21,324 nt of DNA from Apostichopus californicus (GCA_020650975.1 JAIPMN010125164.1:1-21324); one strand, 5' to 3'. Counted from the first letter of the stretch, positions 9,589 through 20,677 are shown. Translations and numbers: made by a program. The notes: generated by a model from the sequence alone, not told the origin.

Positions 9589-11177
9589 AAAAAGAACTTT
9601 GTATGAAGACGCTGAAAATGTTTTAACAGAAGAGAGAGTCCCACTTACTGTTACAATATCTCTATACATGTAATGTATTGAGATAAAATTGTACATACCT
9701 TTGAGATTATTTGGAAATCTGAAATGCATTAATGCAGCACACTCTAAACAGATTTCTCAAATGAACATATTGCAGTTGCTTCCAAGTTAATTTTAAATAT
9801 TGAAATTCATTGAAATTTTATAAGAAGTTTGAGTTAATGATGTATCTTTAATGCTACATCATTGACAATGTCTGAGTTCAAAGATCTTAGTAATACAGTA
9901 ATAACATTTTCAATGCTTTTACTGAAGAAATTATTTGAATTACCTTTGAATTTACGCAGAAATTGAATCGATTTTTAGTCAGATACTTTTAATTTCAAAT
10001 TTGAAAATATTTTCAGCCAGTTACAAAATCTTGAAACTAATACATATTAATGCCAGCATATTCTTTGAAATCTGTGACTAAATTTGAAATTCAGTGACAT
10101 CATGCAACATTTACTGGAACATGCTTTACACAATGTTTTCACAGTAATGGTTGCATAAACTTTGATTGTGCTATTGAACTGGACATTAAAAATGATAAAT
10201 TTCAGGAATTGTGCTGTGTTTTGAAACTCTTGCAGATATGAAATGTAAATTCAATTATGATTGAGCATTAATTATTAACAAAGATAAAAAACATTTACAG
10301 CTTTTACTGAAGAAATAACATGCATTTCATTTATCTTTTTATGAATTTTTAATTTCATCTCAAATTGAATGAGATCATTGCCATTCTTAAATGTTGAAAC
10401 ATACTGGTTTTTAGTCCAAAATTTTTTAAACCAAAAGAATATGTTCATGTTTATCCATCTGGAAATTGAAGTCATGCAATGTGTAATGTTACAATTTGAC
10501 ACAAGTTAGCAATTAGAATTTGCTTATCCATTTTTCCAGGTGCTCATAAAGATCTGTCCTTCCATAACTTGAAATGCACTTCAAATTTTAACTTATCACA
10601 AAAATAAGTAACATAGCACGAAATTTGTAAGGTGAAAATAGGTATCAAAATGCCTCAAAGTATCGCCCAACTTGCCAACTTATGACTTTGAAATTGTACT
10701 ATGAATTGGAAGTCCTTAAAATACAAAGTACATACTTTTTAGAAATTGCCTGAATCCTTAAGCTTGCACCGTTTATGATCAATTTTGGAACTAAGAGAGG
10801 AAACTTTCACTGCTTGACTTGCCTTGAATTGATAATATGACAAGAATTTACACTCAAGATGATTTTCATGTAGGATTGTGTATACATCTCATAGTTAAAA
10901 TAGTTGCAAAAAGAAACATTAATTTGAAAGCTTTAGAGATAACTACACCACAGGTAATACTTTGTGCAGTTTCATGTGCAGGGCGCATGCACTCTTTAAA
11001 TTCTTCGAGATTATGAAGAAGTTGTTGTTGCATTTAAATGTCATTAAATTTGAACTTGTTTCTTGTTTTCTGTTGTAACAAAGTTTAAAATAAACAGTTG
11101 TGAAAGAACTACCCAAACACTTATTTGTCCTATATTGGAGGTGCTACTGTATCCATTCCAAAACTTACTGGTTTGGA
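9589..11177. other. AT-rich non-coding stretch with faint internal duplication
   Basis: No gene is supported. GCTTTTACTGAAGAAAT occurs at 9915 and at 10300, each followed by similar AT-rich text, which suggests an old duplication or two copies of an old repeat. The 75-codon minus-strand frame at 10275-10502 resembles nothing. Confidence 0.4.
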
Positions 11178-11314
11178 TATTTACGAGTGACGAGCTTACC
11201 TGTCTCCTCACAACCTTAGCACCCCTTCTACCGTGCCTAGAATGAGCTGGTAACCTTTTAACACTGCGCCCTCTATGAACAGAACCCCCCCCGGTCTATG
11301 CCCTTCATTCTCAT
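11178..11314 (+). repeat. Left terminal inverted repeat
   Basis: Reads TATTTACGA, then GCTTACCTGTCTCCTCACAA, and continues to CCTTCATTCTCAT. It pairs with 16082-16200 on the other strand with only scattered mismatches, apart from about 20 extra bases (AACAGAAC and a C run, 11276-11294) bounded by a repeated TCTATG. Weaker similarity (CCAAAGTG) may extend the repeat inward to about 11340. Confidence 0.8.
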
Positions 11315-11349
11315 GATACCACTTCTCCTACCAAAGTGATCTCTACCCA

Positions 11350-11403
11350 GGAGCCGAGGGTTAGTCCTTCCAAACTCGTCGGAGGACTACCCTCAACGGC
11401 TCC
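11350..11403. repeat. Imperfect hairpin just inside the left inverted repeat
   Basis: GGAGCCGAGGGTTAGTCCTTCC (11350-11371) faces an inverted copy at 11381-11403, leaving a loop of about nine bases. The arms match at about 20 of 22 positions with small gaps. It could be a subterminal structure of the element. Confidence 0.65.
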
Positions 11404-11575
11404 TTGACACTTAACATCGAGTTCCTAACGCCTCACACGGGGTGGCTAGTCCTCCCCGCACCACTAGAGGGGAGACTGCCCTCCTCACCCCACAACAACT
11501 CATGAATGTAGGAGACAAGTACCTTGTAACCCTGATTCGAACCTCGCAAGCCGTGACGACTCGAGAAAATACCAT

Positions 11576-11695
11576 AAGTTCAAGTTACTGCAAGTTACTA
11601 CAAGTTACTGCAAGTAGCTATGAGGTAACTAGTAACTACGAGTAAATAACTACGTGTTACTACACATTACTACAAGTTACTACAAATGACTATAA
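11576..11695 (+). repeat. 10-bp tandem repeat array (CAAGTTACTR)
   Basis: About eleven units of ten bases. The first four are nearly perfect (CAAGTTACTG/CAAGTTACTA) and later ones diverge. It lies inside the inverted-repeat element. Confidence 0.8.
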
Positions 11696-11889
11696 GTTCT
11701 CACTAGACCCGCCAGACAGTGGCCTGTATGGTGACCTTGTTAGCGCTCACAGTACTGCAGCACTCGCAGTACTGCTTGCAGATGACCCATTCAGTTATCA
11801 ACCAGTTGCAATCAGAAAAACTCTGAAGAAAAAGGAATGCCCTGATGATGTAGACCTAAGCTCTACACTGCATGGAGGTTTAATGGAGG

Positions 11890-12180
11890 TCCTTTCCATG
11901 ATAAATAATATTAATAATAATATTGAGGATTGATAAAGCGCAGACCTATCCACCGATAACGATGAATATAAAAATATTACCGTGGTCAACGATAACCTGT
12001 CAAACAAAGAGACAAATCCCTCCACATGGCAGTGGCTAAACAACTGACAGTTTATCTTACAGGTCCCCATTTATACACCTGGATGGAAAGACGCAATGGA
12101 GATAAAGTGCCTTGCCCAAGGACACACCGTAACGATCTGGCCAGGACTCAAACCTACAAGCCTTAGATCACAAGTCCATA
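11890..12180 (-). mobile_element. tRNA-derived SINE, minus strand
   Basis: Read on the minus strand it begins near 12180 with a tRNA-like segment containing GGTTTGAGTCCTGGCC, a good pol III B box. It continues with TCCTTGGGCAAGGCACTTTA, CATTGCGTCTTTCCATCCAG and GGTGTATAAATGGGGACC, a block I recognise as the conserved central domain of SINEs shared by many marine animals (possibly the Nin-DC domain). It ends in an ATT-rich tail at 11895-11930. The 5' end lacks a clear A box, so the copy is probably truncated. Confidence 0.7.
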
Positions 12181-12194
12181 GAAACGTTATGCCG

Positions 12195-12232
12195 ACGTTT
12201 TTATAACAACACATTTAACGTTATAAAAACGT
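12195..12232. repeat. Perfect 13-bp inverted repeat
   Basis: ACGTTTTTATAAC and GTTATAAAAACGT are separated by 12 bases. The run on one strand could act as a terminator-like hairpin, but no transcript is known here. Confidence 0.65.
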
Positions 12233-12699
12233 ATTTTAGAGGCTCTTTTTAAAAAAATGTTATGATAACGTACCTGTTACTTCTCAAATCTCTTCATGTC
12301 GTGATGAGAATTATGTCACTTTCATAGCTCAGTAAAAGTTTCCATCTTTCTATTGAAACCACCTAGCGCATGGCCACGACCAGACCATCAGGTGCCACGA
12401 AATGCAACTCTGCTTAAAATTTCGGAACATCAAACATTATTCATGAAGCGCATACTGTATGTTCGGAGCGTGTTAAAGCTTGTAACTTTTGGTGGGGTTC
12501 TATCCTCCCCCCTTTTTCAACTTACTAACGCGTTTGTCTTGGTAATTCACCAAAGAAATAGAGAAGCTTATTCCATGGAATCGCTCACATAGTCGACAGC
12601 TCTTTGCATCAAAAGTTGAGCTCACACGTGGTAAGCCAGGTGACTGTTTGGCCACCCCTCCTCTCTTAACAAATGGCTTAATACAGCGTTGCACGTTTT

Positions 12700-12791
12700 C
12701 CTGGCAGTTTGCCAAGGTTCTAAGAAGTTTTAAATTTCCTGGCAGTTTGCCAGGTTGTAAGAAAATTTTCTCTTCCTGGCAGTTTGCCAGG
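12700..12791. repeat. Three evenly spaced NFI-like palindromes
   Basis: CCTGGCAGTTTGCCAGG or a one-base variant occurs at 12700-12717, 12738-12754 and 12775-12791, with starts 38 and 37 bp apart. Each copy has 6- to 7-bp arms and fits TGGC-N5-GCCA, the spacing of nuclear factor I sites. The sequence between copies is less similar, so the palindrome is the conserved part. Confidence 0.75.
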
Positions 12792-13205
12792 GCTAAGACG
12801 TTTACGTAAAAGGAATACGTCTTGAGAACCGAATTCATACCATTCAGTCTTGCGCATTTTAACATGTTCTGGAAGTGAGTTCCACAAAGTAAGTATTTGA
12901 AGGCAGCATTTTGCGTTTGGTCGCCGTTTTATACTTTTTGGACATGTCCATCGATTTTTTTTTATATATATCAATCACAAAAGAGCAAACTAAGATATTA
13001 GCAACGTTTTTACCTGCCAACAACTTTAATTGGCGAGTAATTAAGGATATTTGCAGATAATGAGAAAAGTGTCCACGACAGATTCCACTTTTAAAATTAA
13101 TCGCATAGTTCCCCCAAACCCACTAGTTTGAATTCAACCAATCAGAGATGTAGGTATAGTTATGAGCCGTTGCTAAATATAGATTCAAGACTTTGCGTTG
13201 GTACA

Positions 13206-13234
13206 ACCAGGGAGTTGTTATGGAACTCCCTGGT
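13206..13234. repeat. Perfect 11-bp inverted repeat
   Basis: ACCAGGGAGTT and AACTCCCTGGT with a 7-base loop. The flanking GTACA/GTACAAC adds partial extension. Confidence 0.65.
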
Positions 13235-14509
13235 ACAACTGCCATATAGACTGTACACAAATCAAGCATGGTGTTGTATGTTTGTGTACGTTTTGGTCAA
13301 TGACGTTCGTAGTGTTTAAATATTCATATATATTATGGGCGATGTTTATTTGGATCCCAGCGGAAAATATCTTCACAAAAACAAAGTTGAAAGTTGCAAA
13401 TTTTTCGACTATTATGCCACCATTTCAAGTAAGATTTAAATAGATAAGCTAGTAATGTATGTCGTGGCATAGTGGAGTAAGTGAGGTTGAGAAAAATCAT
13501 ACAAAAGGACGCAAAATGCTGCTTTAAACAACAGTGTTTTAAACAGAAGGTTTTAAACCTAGACATATGAGCAACACCTGCGATGAATTATAGTTACAGA
13601 GGAGTATAATTAGAGAGGAGAATATGACCCATGAATGCCCAGGAAATGTAGGTCATGTCCTGGTTTGTACTGGCACTTGTTAAACAAACATTTGGGATGT
13701 GTAGCGATTAATGGTTAAACGATCGCCTTTGGAATAAAAGTTTAGGGGAAAAAAAATTATTCTTAAATTTTTGCTTATCCCGTCCATAATTCATATTAAC
13801 ATCCCGTAAACTTTTGTGTCAGCCTTTCCTTCTATAAAATAAGTGAATGAGAAAAAAAATGGAAGATAATCATAATACCTTGTGCGAATTCTTTCAATAT
13901 TTACGTTTCAATCGCGAACGTATACAGTAGCTAGAAACGAGAGCAAAGCACATGCGTTGGACTAGCAGGGTTGGCTGCGTGATAATAACAAAGTCACGTG
14001 CATTCGACAGACTGTTTGCTTAAATTCTCCACAAATCTCAGACCACATAGTCGTATAATATTTATCATTGTAAACGAAAAGTGCTGTAGGTATGAAGCGA
14101 TAATAATGTTCTATGCATCTGACAGGGGGAAAATGTTCCTTTCTAGCTGTAAGTCTGAAATTAGTAAATGATAGTTAGTATACACTTCTGCACAAAGTTT
14201 TGTCAGTGGACTTGTAATCCTTACAGACTATTGGTCACACTGAGGAATTGTCGCGGCCGTGTGACCGCAAATGGTGTAGAAAAACACTCCACTCATTTGT
14301 TCCTTTTTGGACTGAGTAAACTCTACACCTCAGACCTTTTCGGACCCTTGGGAATGGAATGCAGGAGTTTAAGGTGGGGACAGATCCGGACATTTTAAGA
14401 TCGGACGGGATCATCACTGTAACCCTCTCTGTGACCCGGTCTGGGGAGCTCTCAGACCATCTTTGTTTTTCTCCGCACCGGCCGTGCAGTAAGCGTTATA
14501 CTTTCTTCT

Positions 14510-15130
14510 TCTCTTTTGCTCTTGCCCTTCCCTGTGGTCATATTCGGACCGGCCGCCGCCGGGGCCGCAGGGGCATCTTTTTTTCTTTTGCCTTTACCTG
14601 TGGTCCTATTCGGACCGGACGCCGCCGGTACCGCAGATGGCACTGTTTCTCTTTACCTCTAGTCATATTCTACCGGACATCGCGGGGACCGCAGGACCGG
14701 CAGGTCCCGGCACCGCAGGACCCGGCACCGCCGGACCGAAGGGCACTCTTGCCCTTCCATGTGGTCATTTTCAGACCGGCCGCCTCCGAGGGGACCTCCT
14801 TTCTCTTTATCTCTTGCCTTTCCCTGGGGTCATATTCGGACCGGACGCCGCCAGAACCGCAGGAGGCACTCTCTCTCTCTTTGCCTCTCCCTGTGGTCAT
14901 ATTCTACCGGACATCGCCGGGACCGCAGGAGGTACTCTCTCTCTCCACCTCTCTCTCTCTCTTTGCATTTCCCTGTGGTCATATTCTACCGGACGTCGCC
15001 GGGACCGCAGGACGCACTCTTTCTTTTTATCTCTTTCTTTCTCTCTCTTTCTATTTCCTCGCCACTCTCAGCTCCTTCAACTTCTTCCCCTCATTCCTCT
15101 TTTCCCGTATCTCTGACCCCTTTCCCTCTC
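14510..15130 (+). repeat. CCGG-rich minisatellite, about seven copies, then pyrimidine tract
   Basis: Units are anchored by GTGGTCATATTC-like text at 14534, 14600, 14659, 14761, 14826, 14893 and 14975, giving spacings of 59-102 bp. A typical unit is a pyrimidine-rich lead, CCTGTGGTCATATTC, GGACCGGACGCCGCCGG or TACCGGACATCGCCGG, and GACCGCAGG. The third unit has an internal expansion of CCGGCACCGCAGGA. A CT-rich tract follows to about 15130. Open frames of 263, 159 and 133 codons cover it in all three forward frames, which is expected of stop-poor repeats and is not good evidence for a protein. Confidence 0.8.
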
Positions 15131-15214
15131 TTAAAAATAATAATATGTAGTTGTTATTAAGCGAAAAAAAACATTAAAACATCTCGATGCGCTGAACTTT
15201 TATGGGACCAATCG

Positions 15215-15295
15215 GGCTCGGGATTCGATCTTACATCCCCTGGAGCTTGATTCTCGGCTCCGTAAGCCAACTATCTGTGTCTCTTACCACGAAGC
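15215..15295 (-). other. tRNA-like remnant (weak)
   Basis: On the minus strand, TAGTTGGCTTACGG resembles an A box and GATCGAATCCC a B box, 32 bases apart. A small stem (GGAGC/GCTCC) lies between them. The T arm would have a 10-base loop, so a working tRNA is unlikely. It may be the head of another SINE or coincidence. Confidence 0.2.
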
Positions 15296-15522
15296 AAGGA
15301 TTCAATCTGATACGCACCCGGTATTTACGACAAAATCGGGATCTTCCCACGTTTTACCGGGACCAGACGGTTCGCAATTAGCGCATTCAAGCTGGCTACG
15401 GGAAGACATAACTGAAGCCCCAATTAGGTAAATAACAATTGAGAAAAATGTCTAACAACAACGGGAGCATTTAAGGGAAGGAATGTTAGCTAACAAAGAG
15501 TAGCGTTACGAAGGAATAATTC

Positions 15523-15668
15523 AACAACGTGCTTCGATTAGGAGCCCACGGATAAAACAAGAGTAGTAAAAAACCAAATCCACTACAGAAGCGTAAGGCC
15601 AATGAGCGGGGTAAAGGAGAAGAAATACGTAACAACGTGCTTCATCTAGAAGCCCGTGGCTTACAAGA
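15523..15668 (+). repeat. Direct repeat of about 38 bp, two copies 108 bp apart
   Basis: AACAACGTGCTTC, then a diverged GATTAGGAGCCCACGG, starts at 15523; the second copy starts at 15631 (AACAACGTGCTTC, ATCTAGAAGCCCGTGG). It lies within the inverted-repeat element. Confidence 0.55.
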
Positions 15669-16081
15669 AAATAATAATAACGTGGCCCAAGAAAACCCGC
15701 TAAGGGGAATCCACTGAAACCCCCGCTAATAGCTTAGAACTAAGGGGAAACATCGATAGAAATATGAGTAAACAAAGCAATACAAATGCTAAAGAAAGAA
15801 CACCGAACAACACATAAAGTGGGATATGGTCAAAAGGGTGGGAAAACGAAGCAGTTCGCGGAACTGCTACCCGTAAAACAGACACTATGCAATTCTAACG
15901 GGGCGAGAACCGTTTCTCAAAAACATCAAAGAAGAGAATACTTATCGGGCTGTGCACGCTTGGTAATACTTCAGTATCGAAATTATGGAAAATACCAATA
16001 ACATAGGTTCCAATTCCGTACGAAAATCGCTGTAGGAAATCCTCACAACAAAACGCACGATGTTGACACTTTGGATGCTAG

Positions 16082-16200
16082 AATGAGAATGAAGGGCATA
16101 GAGGGCGCACAGTGTTAAAAGGTTACCAGTTCATTCTAGGCACGGTAGAAGGGGGTGCTAAGGTTGTGAGGAGACAGGTAAGCGAGGAACGAAGTAAATA
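16082..16200 (-). repeat. Right terminal inverted repeat
   Basis: The reverse complement begins TATTTACTTCG and continues GCTTACCTGTCTCCTCACAA as in the left copy. Matches continue through GTGCCTAGAATGA, GGTAACCTTTTAACACTG and CCTTCATTCTCAT. It lacks the short C-rich insert of the left copy. Confidence 0.8.
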
Positions 16201-16203
16201 CTT

Positions 16204-18823
16204 AAATTTAGACATGGCATACTATATTTAAAGAATCAGTGGTGGAAACTGCTCAGCAGGAATACAAATGGTCATGGTTGATTTGCATAAATCTACAAGC
16301 TCCTGTATAATAAGAAAGTAAAGAATATGCTATAATAGGATGTATCCATAGACAACTTGTTTCTTTAATCAACCATGTCTTAAGTAGTATCATACACACT
16401 AAAAAAAATTACAAAGCATCATGGTCTTAAAAGAAGGAGTAGCTTAATCTCATGTTGCTTTTTTAACACTGACAGCCGGCCATTGTACGACATGAAAAGG
16501 GCAGGGCTAATGGTTGTTCTTTTCTAACATCAAACACAATTTAAAACCATATTGATTATGTTCAAACAGAAGGAGAGTAAAGCCAGTTGACAATCTTTTC
16601 AAAACCCTGGTATGACAAACTTCCCATTTAATGTTTGTTGGAAGTCATAGCATGGAGTGTTTAATGTCATTTGAGGATAAATTATTTGCAAGAAACAATA
16701 AAGACAGGATGATATTGGTGAGTAGTGAACACAAATGAAGAAGTTACAGTAGCAATGGGTGGGGGATAAAAAAGAAGCTGGTAGGAGTGGTAATAAATTA
16801 TCTGTGTTCAGTATGAACAAAGACTACTACCCTCTTTATTTTTTTTACTGAGATCAAACCCTTCTCAAGTCCTGTAAGTTTTTTCTCGGAATAGAAGTCA
16901 ATACATTTCAGAATATGTTTTTCAAAAAGATGGGATAAAGTACCATCGCTGTCTAAAGTATGATTTCCTATGTTACAACATGCAAAAATTACGAGAGGTT
17001 ACCCTTGGAATATTGAATGTACCATGTGAAGCAAAGGCTAAAGTTTGGAAAGGTTTAATTATTGCACACTGACAGCTGGGTCAGCACAGCTTGTCCCTAA
17101 ACTGTTGGTAAAGAACTATCACTTTCATTGTATATATTCAACATGTGTACCAAAACTGTTGGTGAAGAACTCGGACTTTCATTTTCATGACTTTTGGGAA
17201 AGTTATCATATAGAGGGCGCTATTCGTATAGCTACCCATGGTGCATTTACACAATATTTTTCACATTTCTAGCCCATGTGGGACTTTGTAATTTTTCACT
17301 TCAATTTATTTTTCTTAATTGGACAAGTTTCATCATTGTACTCTATAACAGGGTGTCGTTTGTGGGACGTCCCACAATATCACTTCACACAATTTTGTCC
17401 CTCAAGTGTTGGTGTGTGAGAGACACTGTGTCCAACATTGGTATGCAATGTAAACACACATACACACATCCACACACGCACACACACGCCAACCTGACTA
17501 CATAGGTTCCTTTTGCTAAAGCAAGGAACCCAAAAAACGGATCCTAAAAGTGTATTTTTATATTCTACTCATCTTTGTTAAGGACTATATTATTAAAAAT
17601 ATCACTTAAAGGATGCTCATAAATTTATGAAAACGATTGATGACATACGTGATTGACAGACACAATTTACAGAATTGAGCCTTTCAACAATACGGCTTTG
17701 TGTGGCATGCGCTTGAGAAGCTATGCTTTTGCCTTTTTTTCTGTTCCGCGTCATTGTGCTGCACGCGCGACACATTTTCTTGGATGCCAATTTCAAAAGG
17801 TGCATAGAAGACAAAAGAGAAAATGAGTGCTCATTGTTGCGTGATTTGAGTTGAAATATTTCATCGGAGTCATCAATTCCTTGTGTTGGTTTTGACGAAA
17901 TCTAACATTGTGCTGCCAAGTCATGGCATTACACATAAGTACAATTATTATTTCACTATTTTTATTGTTCCTTTCTGTTCTTCATACTGAGTTTAGCACA
18001 GTATCCTCCACAGTTTTAATAAATGTAGGTTCCAATGAAAAAAAAAGGAGTCGCGAGGTAGTCCATCTAATAAACCAATGGGGGATTGAACTGCTCCAAA
18101 GTAGACCAAACTTTTCGAGGTAATGAAGTGGAACCAGTGCTACTAGTTCCTTATCTTTTCTAATTGTTTCACCTAAGACATCAGTGAAGTACGGCTAACG
18201 GTAGGCTACATCAGTTGAAAGTTAGGGTAGTACACTTAAGCAAAACCGGTCTCCACACGTTGACCGCTGCTCATTCCACTAGGTATAAATAATGTGATGA
18301 TTTTACTTAACGAATATGAATGTAACAAACGTAAACAATATTTGTTCCTCTCATCCTGTGCAATAACTGCCTATGCTGTGGTTATGCATGTACTTGGGGT
18401 CATGACGATCAGATCCATCATAGCTAGGCTACGTAGGTATGGGTCAGCCTGATGTACGGTTTACATGAAAACCAGTTAAGATGCACATAATGCTCCAAGT
18501 TTAATTACTGAAATATTGAACTCATTATCGAATTAAGCTTTTGTTATTATATACCTAGAATATATTATAACTCAGCAACATGTAAATGTAGGCCTACACT
18601 TTATGCATTTCAGTAGAAATTGTGTCATAATTAAAGTATTAGAAAGTAGTACACAGACTATGCAGCTATATATGGCACTGGTGGTAGGCCTTGGTCACTG
18701 GTAGTATACTTGCCTAAGCCATTTTACTAGAATTTGCATGTTGTGAGTTCAGTTTATAACAAGCTTATGTGATTGAAGCTGTTATCCTTGATCTACTGTA
18801 CCTTAAATGTATCCATCTTACAG
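16204..18823. other. Non-coding stretch with minor repeats
   Basis: No gene is supported. Visible items are a 54-bp duplication (AAACTGTTGGTRAAGAACT at 17099 and 17153, each followed by ACTTTCATT), a CA-rich tract at about 17450-17490, and a hairpin at 17505-17530 (GGTTCCTT facing AAGGAACC). The last part may be an intron of the decayed gene that follows. Confidence 0.4.
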
Positions 18824-20519
18824 ACAGCTCAAGAATTATTTACTTCTCCTACAGACAATGATGTCGATTTAAAAGCATTGGAACTTCTGTCTAAAGAGGA
18901 CATTAAATCGATGATACCACAAGTTGGGAAAGGGTAAACTGTGTACGGAAATGGAAAGAACACGTAAATCCAGGTGCTGCAATTTAATCATAGCCTAGTG
19001 ATAATAAAGGTAACCAAGCTGTGTTTGAAATGTCTAAGAGGTCAGTGGAGGAATAAAGCAATTACCGAACCATTTAATATATTATCATCAAATTCTCTGC
19101 TGGAACATCTACAAGGCTAGTTTGTAGCCAAAATGGCTGCAAAGACACCTTTTCGTACACCTCGTCATATAAAAGGCATCTTTCAGCTATCAATGAAACA
19201 CTAGTTACGACAGAAGTAGTTGATGCTGATGAAGCAAAAGATCATTTGGAGTTGCCGCCTGCAAAACGAGGAAACAACTCTTAAGATGAAAATAACTGTG
19301 TCCAGCACTCGAGGATTATACTGATGAAACTGCCGATGACATATTTTAAAGTGTTGTAACTTTTATTCAGCTGTGCCATTTTCTTTTGTTAAAACAAAAT
19401 ATCTGAAATTGAATTTTAATCTGCTGCAGCTGTAAATAGTCTCCAGAAAGATGTAAATGAACTTATGAAAGAGAAAATGAGCAACAGTGGTACATAAATT
19501 TTACAGTCTCCGAAATCCTCTCATACATTTAAGAACAGGATATCAAGAAGACAAATACTTTGAAGGGAAAGGTGTATGACTTAAAGCAATCGAAAAAGTA
19601 ACTGGCAGAAGATTAATTTGTAACACTGACAGTGCCTCTGGTCGAGTAAAGCAAATGCAGACAGCAGACTCATTTCAATATGTTCCAGCTGAAGTACTTT
19701 TAAGGACACCTGGAGCAACCAGGTATTATGGATGCCATTCTTGAGAGAAAAGTCTCAAAGATAGTGCAGTAATAAATTATTCATCGATAGGAACTACTAC
19801 TGTGAAAGGACAATATGCCATGATGGAATACCTATTGTTCTTCTGTTATATAATGATGATTTGGCAAGTGGAAAGCCGTTTGGTTCGAAGGAAGGAGTTA
19901 ACAGGTTCAGCATCTTTTATCTCAGTGTTCTTTGCTTACCTAACAGGCTTCAATCCTGACTCAATAATATTTTGTTAGTTGCATGTACTAAGCCGCTCCT
20001 TGTTGCCAAATATGGAATTCATAGTGTCCCCTCATGTTTCATTGAAGATTTAAAGAAACTTCAACAGTCGGGTATAGAACTGTTCTGTGATGACTTTGGA
20101 GGGAAAAGTATGGCCTTTTTTGTTTCAAGTTATATGTGACAACTTAGGTCTTCACAAGATGCTTAGATGTTCTGGAAGCTTTATCGGAAATATTGTTGCC
20201 GTTTTTGCAAAGTAGTGAAAAAAACAATGAGGACAAATACAGTAGAAGACATTCTAAGAACAAAGGAAGGCTTTCAACAAGACCTTCTCACAGGCAATGT
20301 TTCACAAACAGGTGTAAACGATCCTCAATACTGAATGAACTTGCCTGTTGCCATGCCGCTGACAATTAGGCCCCTGCATGATTGTTCAGGTGTTATACGA
20401 TTTCAAATCAAAGTAATTGTTAATATTTTCATTGAAGAAGGTATTTTTACTATTCAAGAACTCAACAACCGACTTTCATCATTCAACTATGGCTATGCTG
20501 TTACAAGCCCCTAAGTAAT
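18824..20519 (+). pseudogene. Decayed SAM-domain / transposase-like multicopy protein gene
   Basis: A SAM-like segment reads DVDLKALELLSKEDIKSMIP at about 18861-18920, just after the acceptor TCTCCTACAG, and continues after a frameshift as VNCVRKWKEHV. From about 19500 scattered frames restore DLKAIEKVTGRRL, SFQYVP, LLYNDDLASGKPFGSKEG, KYGIHSVPSCFIEDLKKLQQ and FTIQELNNRLSSFNYGY. This order matches a protein family present in many copies in fish and invertebrate genomes, which I judge to be transposon-encoded, possibly CACTA/EnSpm-like; that assignment is uncertain. Many stops and frameshifts show long decay. Similarity stops at the LTR that begins at 20520, so the 3' half was probably displaced by that insertion. 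Confidence 0.65.
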
Positions 20520-20659
20520 TGTAATATATTTGTCCTTATTGGCGTTCCATATTGTATCTGTTTGTTGCAAGTCTAAATAAAAGACTCTTCCAGTTGTTAT
20601 GTTAAACAGAGAACCATGCCTTGTGTTTTATTCCATTAACGACCACCTAATATGTTACA
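20520..20659 (+). repeat. 5' LTR of the Gypsy element, 140 bp
   Basis: Begins TGTAATATATTTG and ends ATGTTACA, so the ends form the inverted pair TGTAA/TTACA with the expected TG...CA. It contains AATAAA at 20576-20581. The right end is fixed by the adjoining primer-binding site. The left end is chosen from the inverted termini and from where the older coding remnant stops; the second LTR, which would prove it, is outside the window. Confidence 0.65.
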
Positions 20660-20660
20660 C

Positions 20661-20677
20661 TGGCGACGAAAATGGGA
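20661..20677 (+). promoter_or_regulatory. Primer-binding site
   Basis: TGGCGACGAAAATGGGA starts one base after the LTR end. TGGCGAC is a usual start of tRNA-complementary primer sites in invertebrate Gypsy elements; I did not assign the tRNA. Confidence 0.6.

Larger units (their letters stand above)
11178..16200. mobile_element. Large inverted-repeat-bounded element, about 5.0 kb, non-autonomous
   Basis: The two ends are nearly identical in inverted orientation over about 120 bp (11178-11314 and 16082-16200). Between them lie hairpins, short tandem repeats, a SINE, a CCGG-rich minisatellite and no recognisable transposase. The arrangement fits a large non-autonomous DNA transposon or foldback-like element. 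No clear target-site duplication was found at the outer edges, so the exact ends are uncertain. The alternative is two independent copies of one dispersed repeat lying head to head. Confidence 0.5.

Noticed and set aside
11581..11695. A CRISPR-like array
   Set aside because: The 10-bp units are directly adjacent with no unique spacers, in a eukaryotic sequence; it is an ordinary tandem repeat.
14359..15150. A 263-codon open frame as a real protein gene
   Set aside because: It covers a stop-poor minisatellite; the other two forward frames are open too, and the predicted peptide is low complexity with no domain.
15215..15295. A functional tRNA gene
   Set aside because: The cloverleaf does not close: the T loop is too large and no acceptor stem pairs; listed only as a weak tRNA-like remnant.
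17617..17901. A minus-strand frame of 95 codons, rich in Lys/Arg with CRAC, preceded by TTAG
   Set aside because: There is no convincing pyrimidine tract before the acceptor, no recognised domain and no neighbouring exon.
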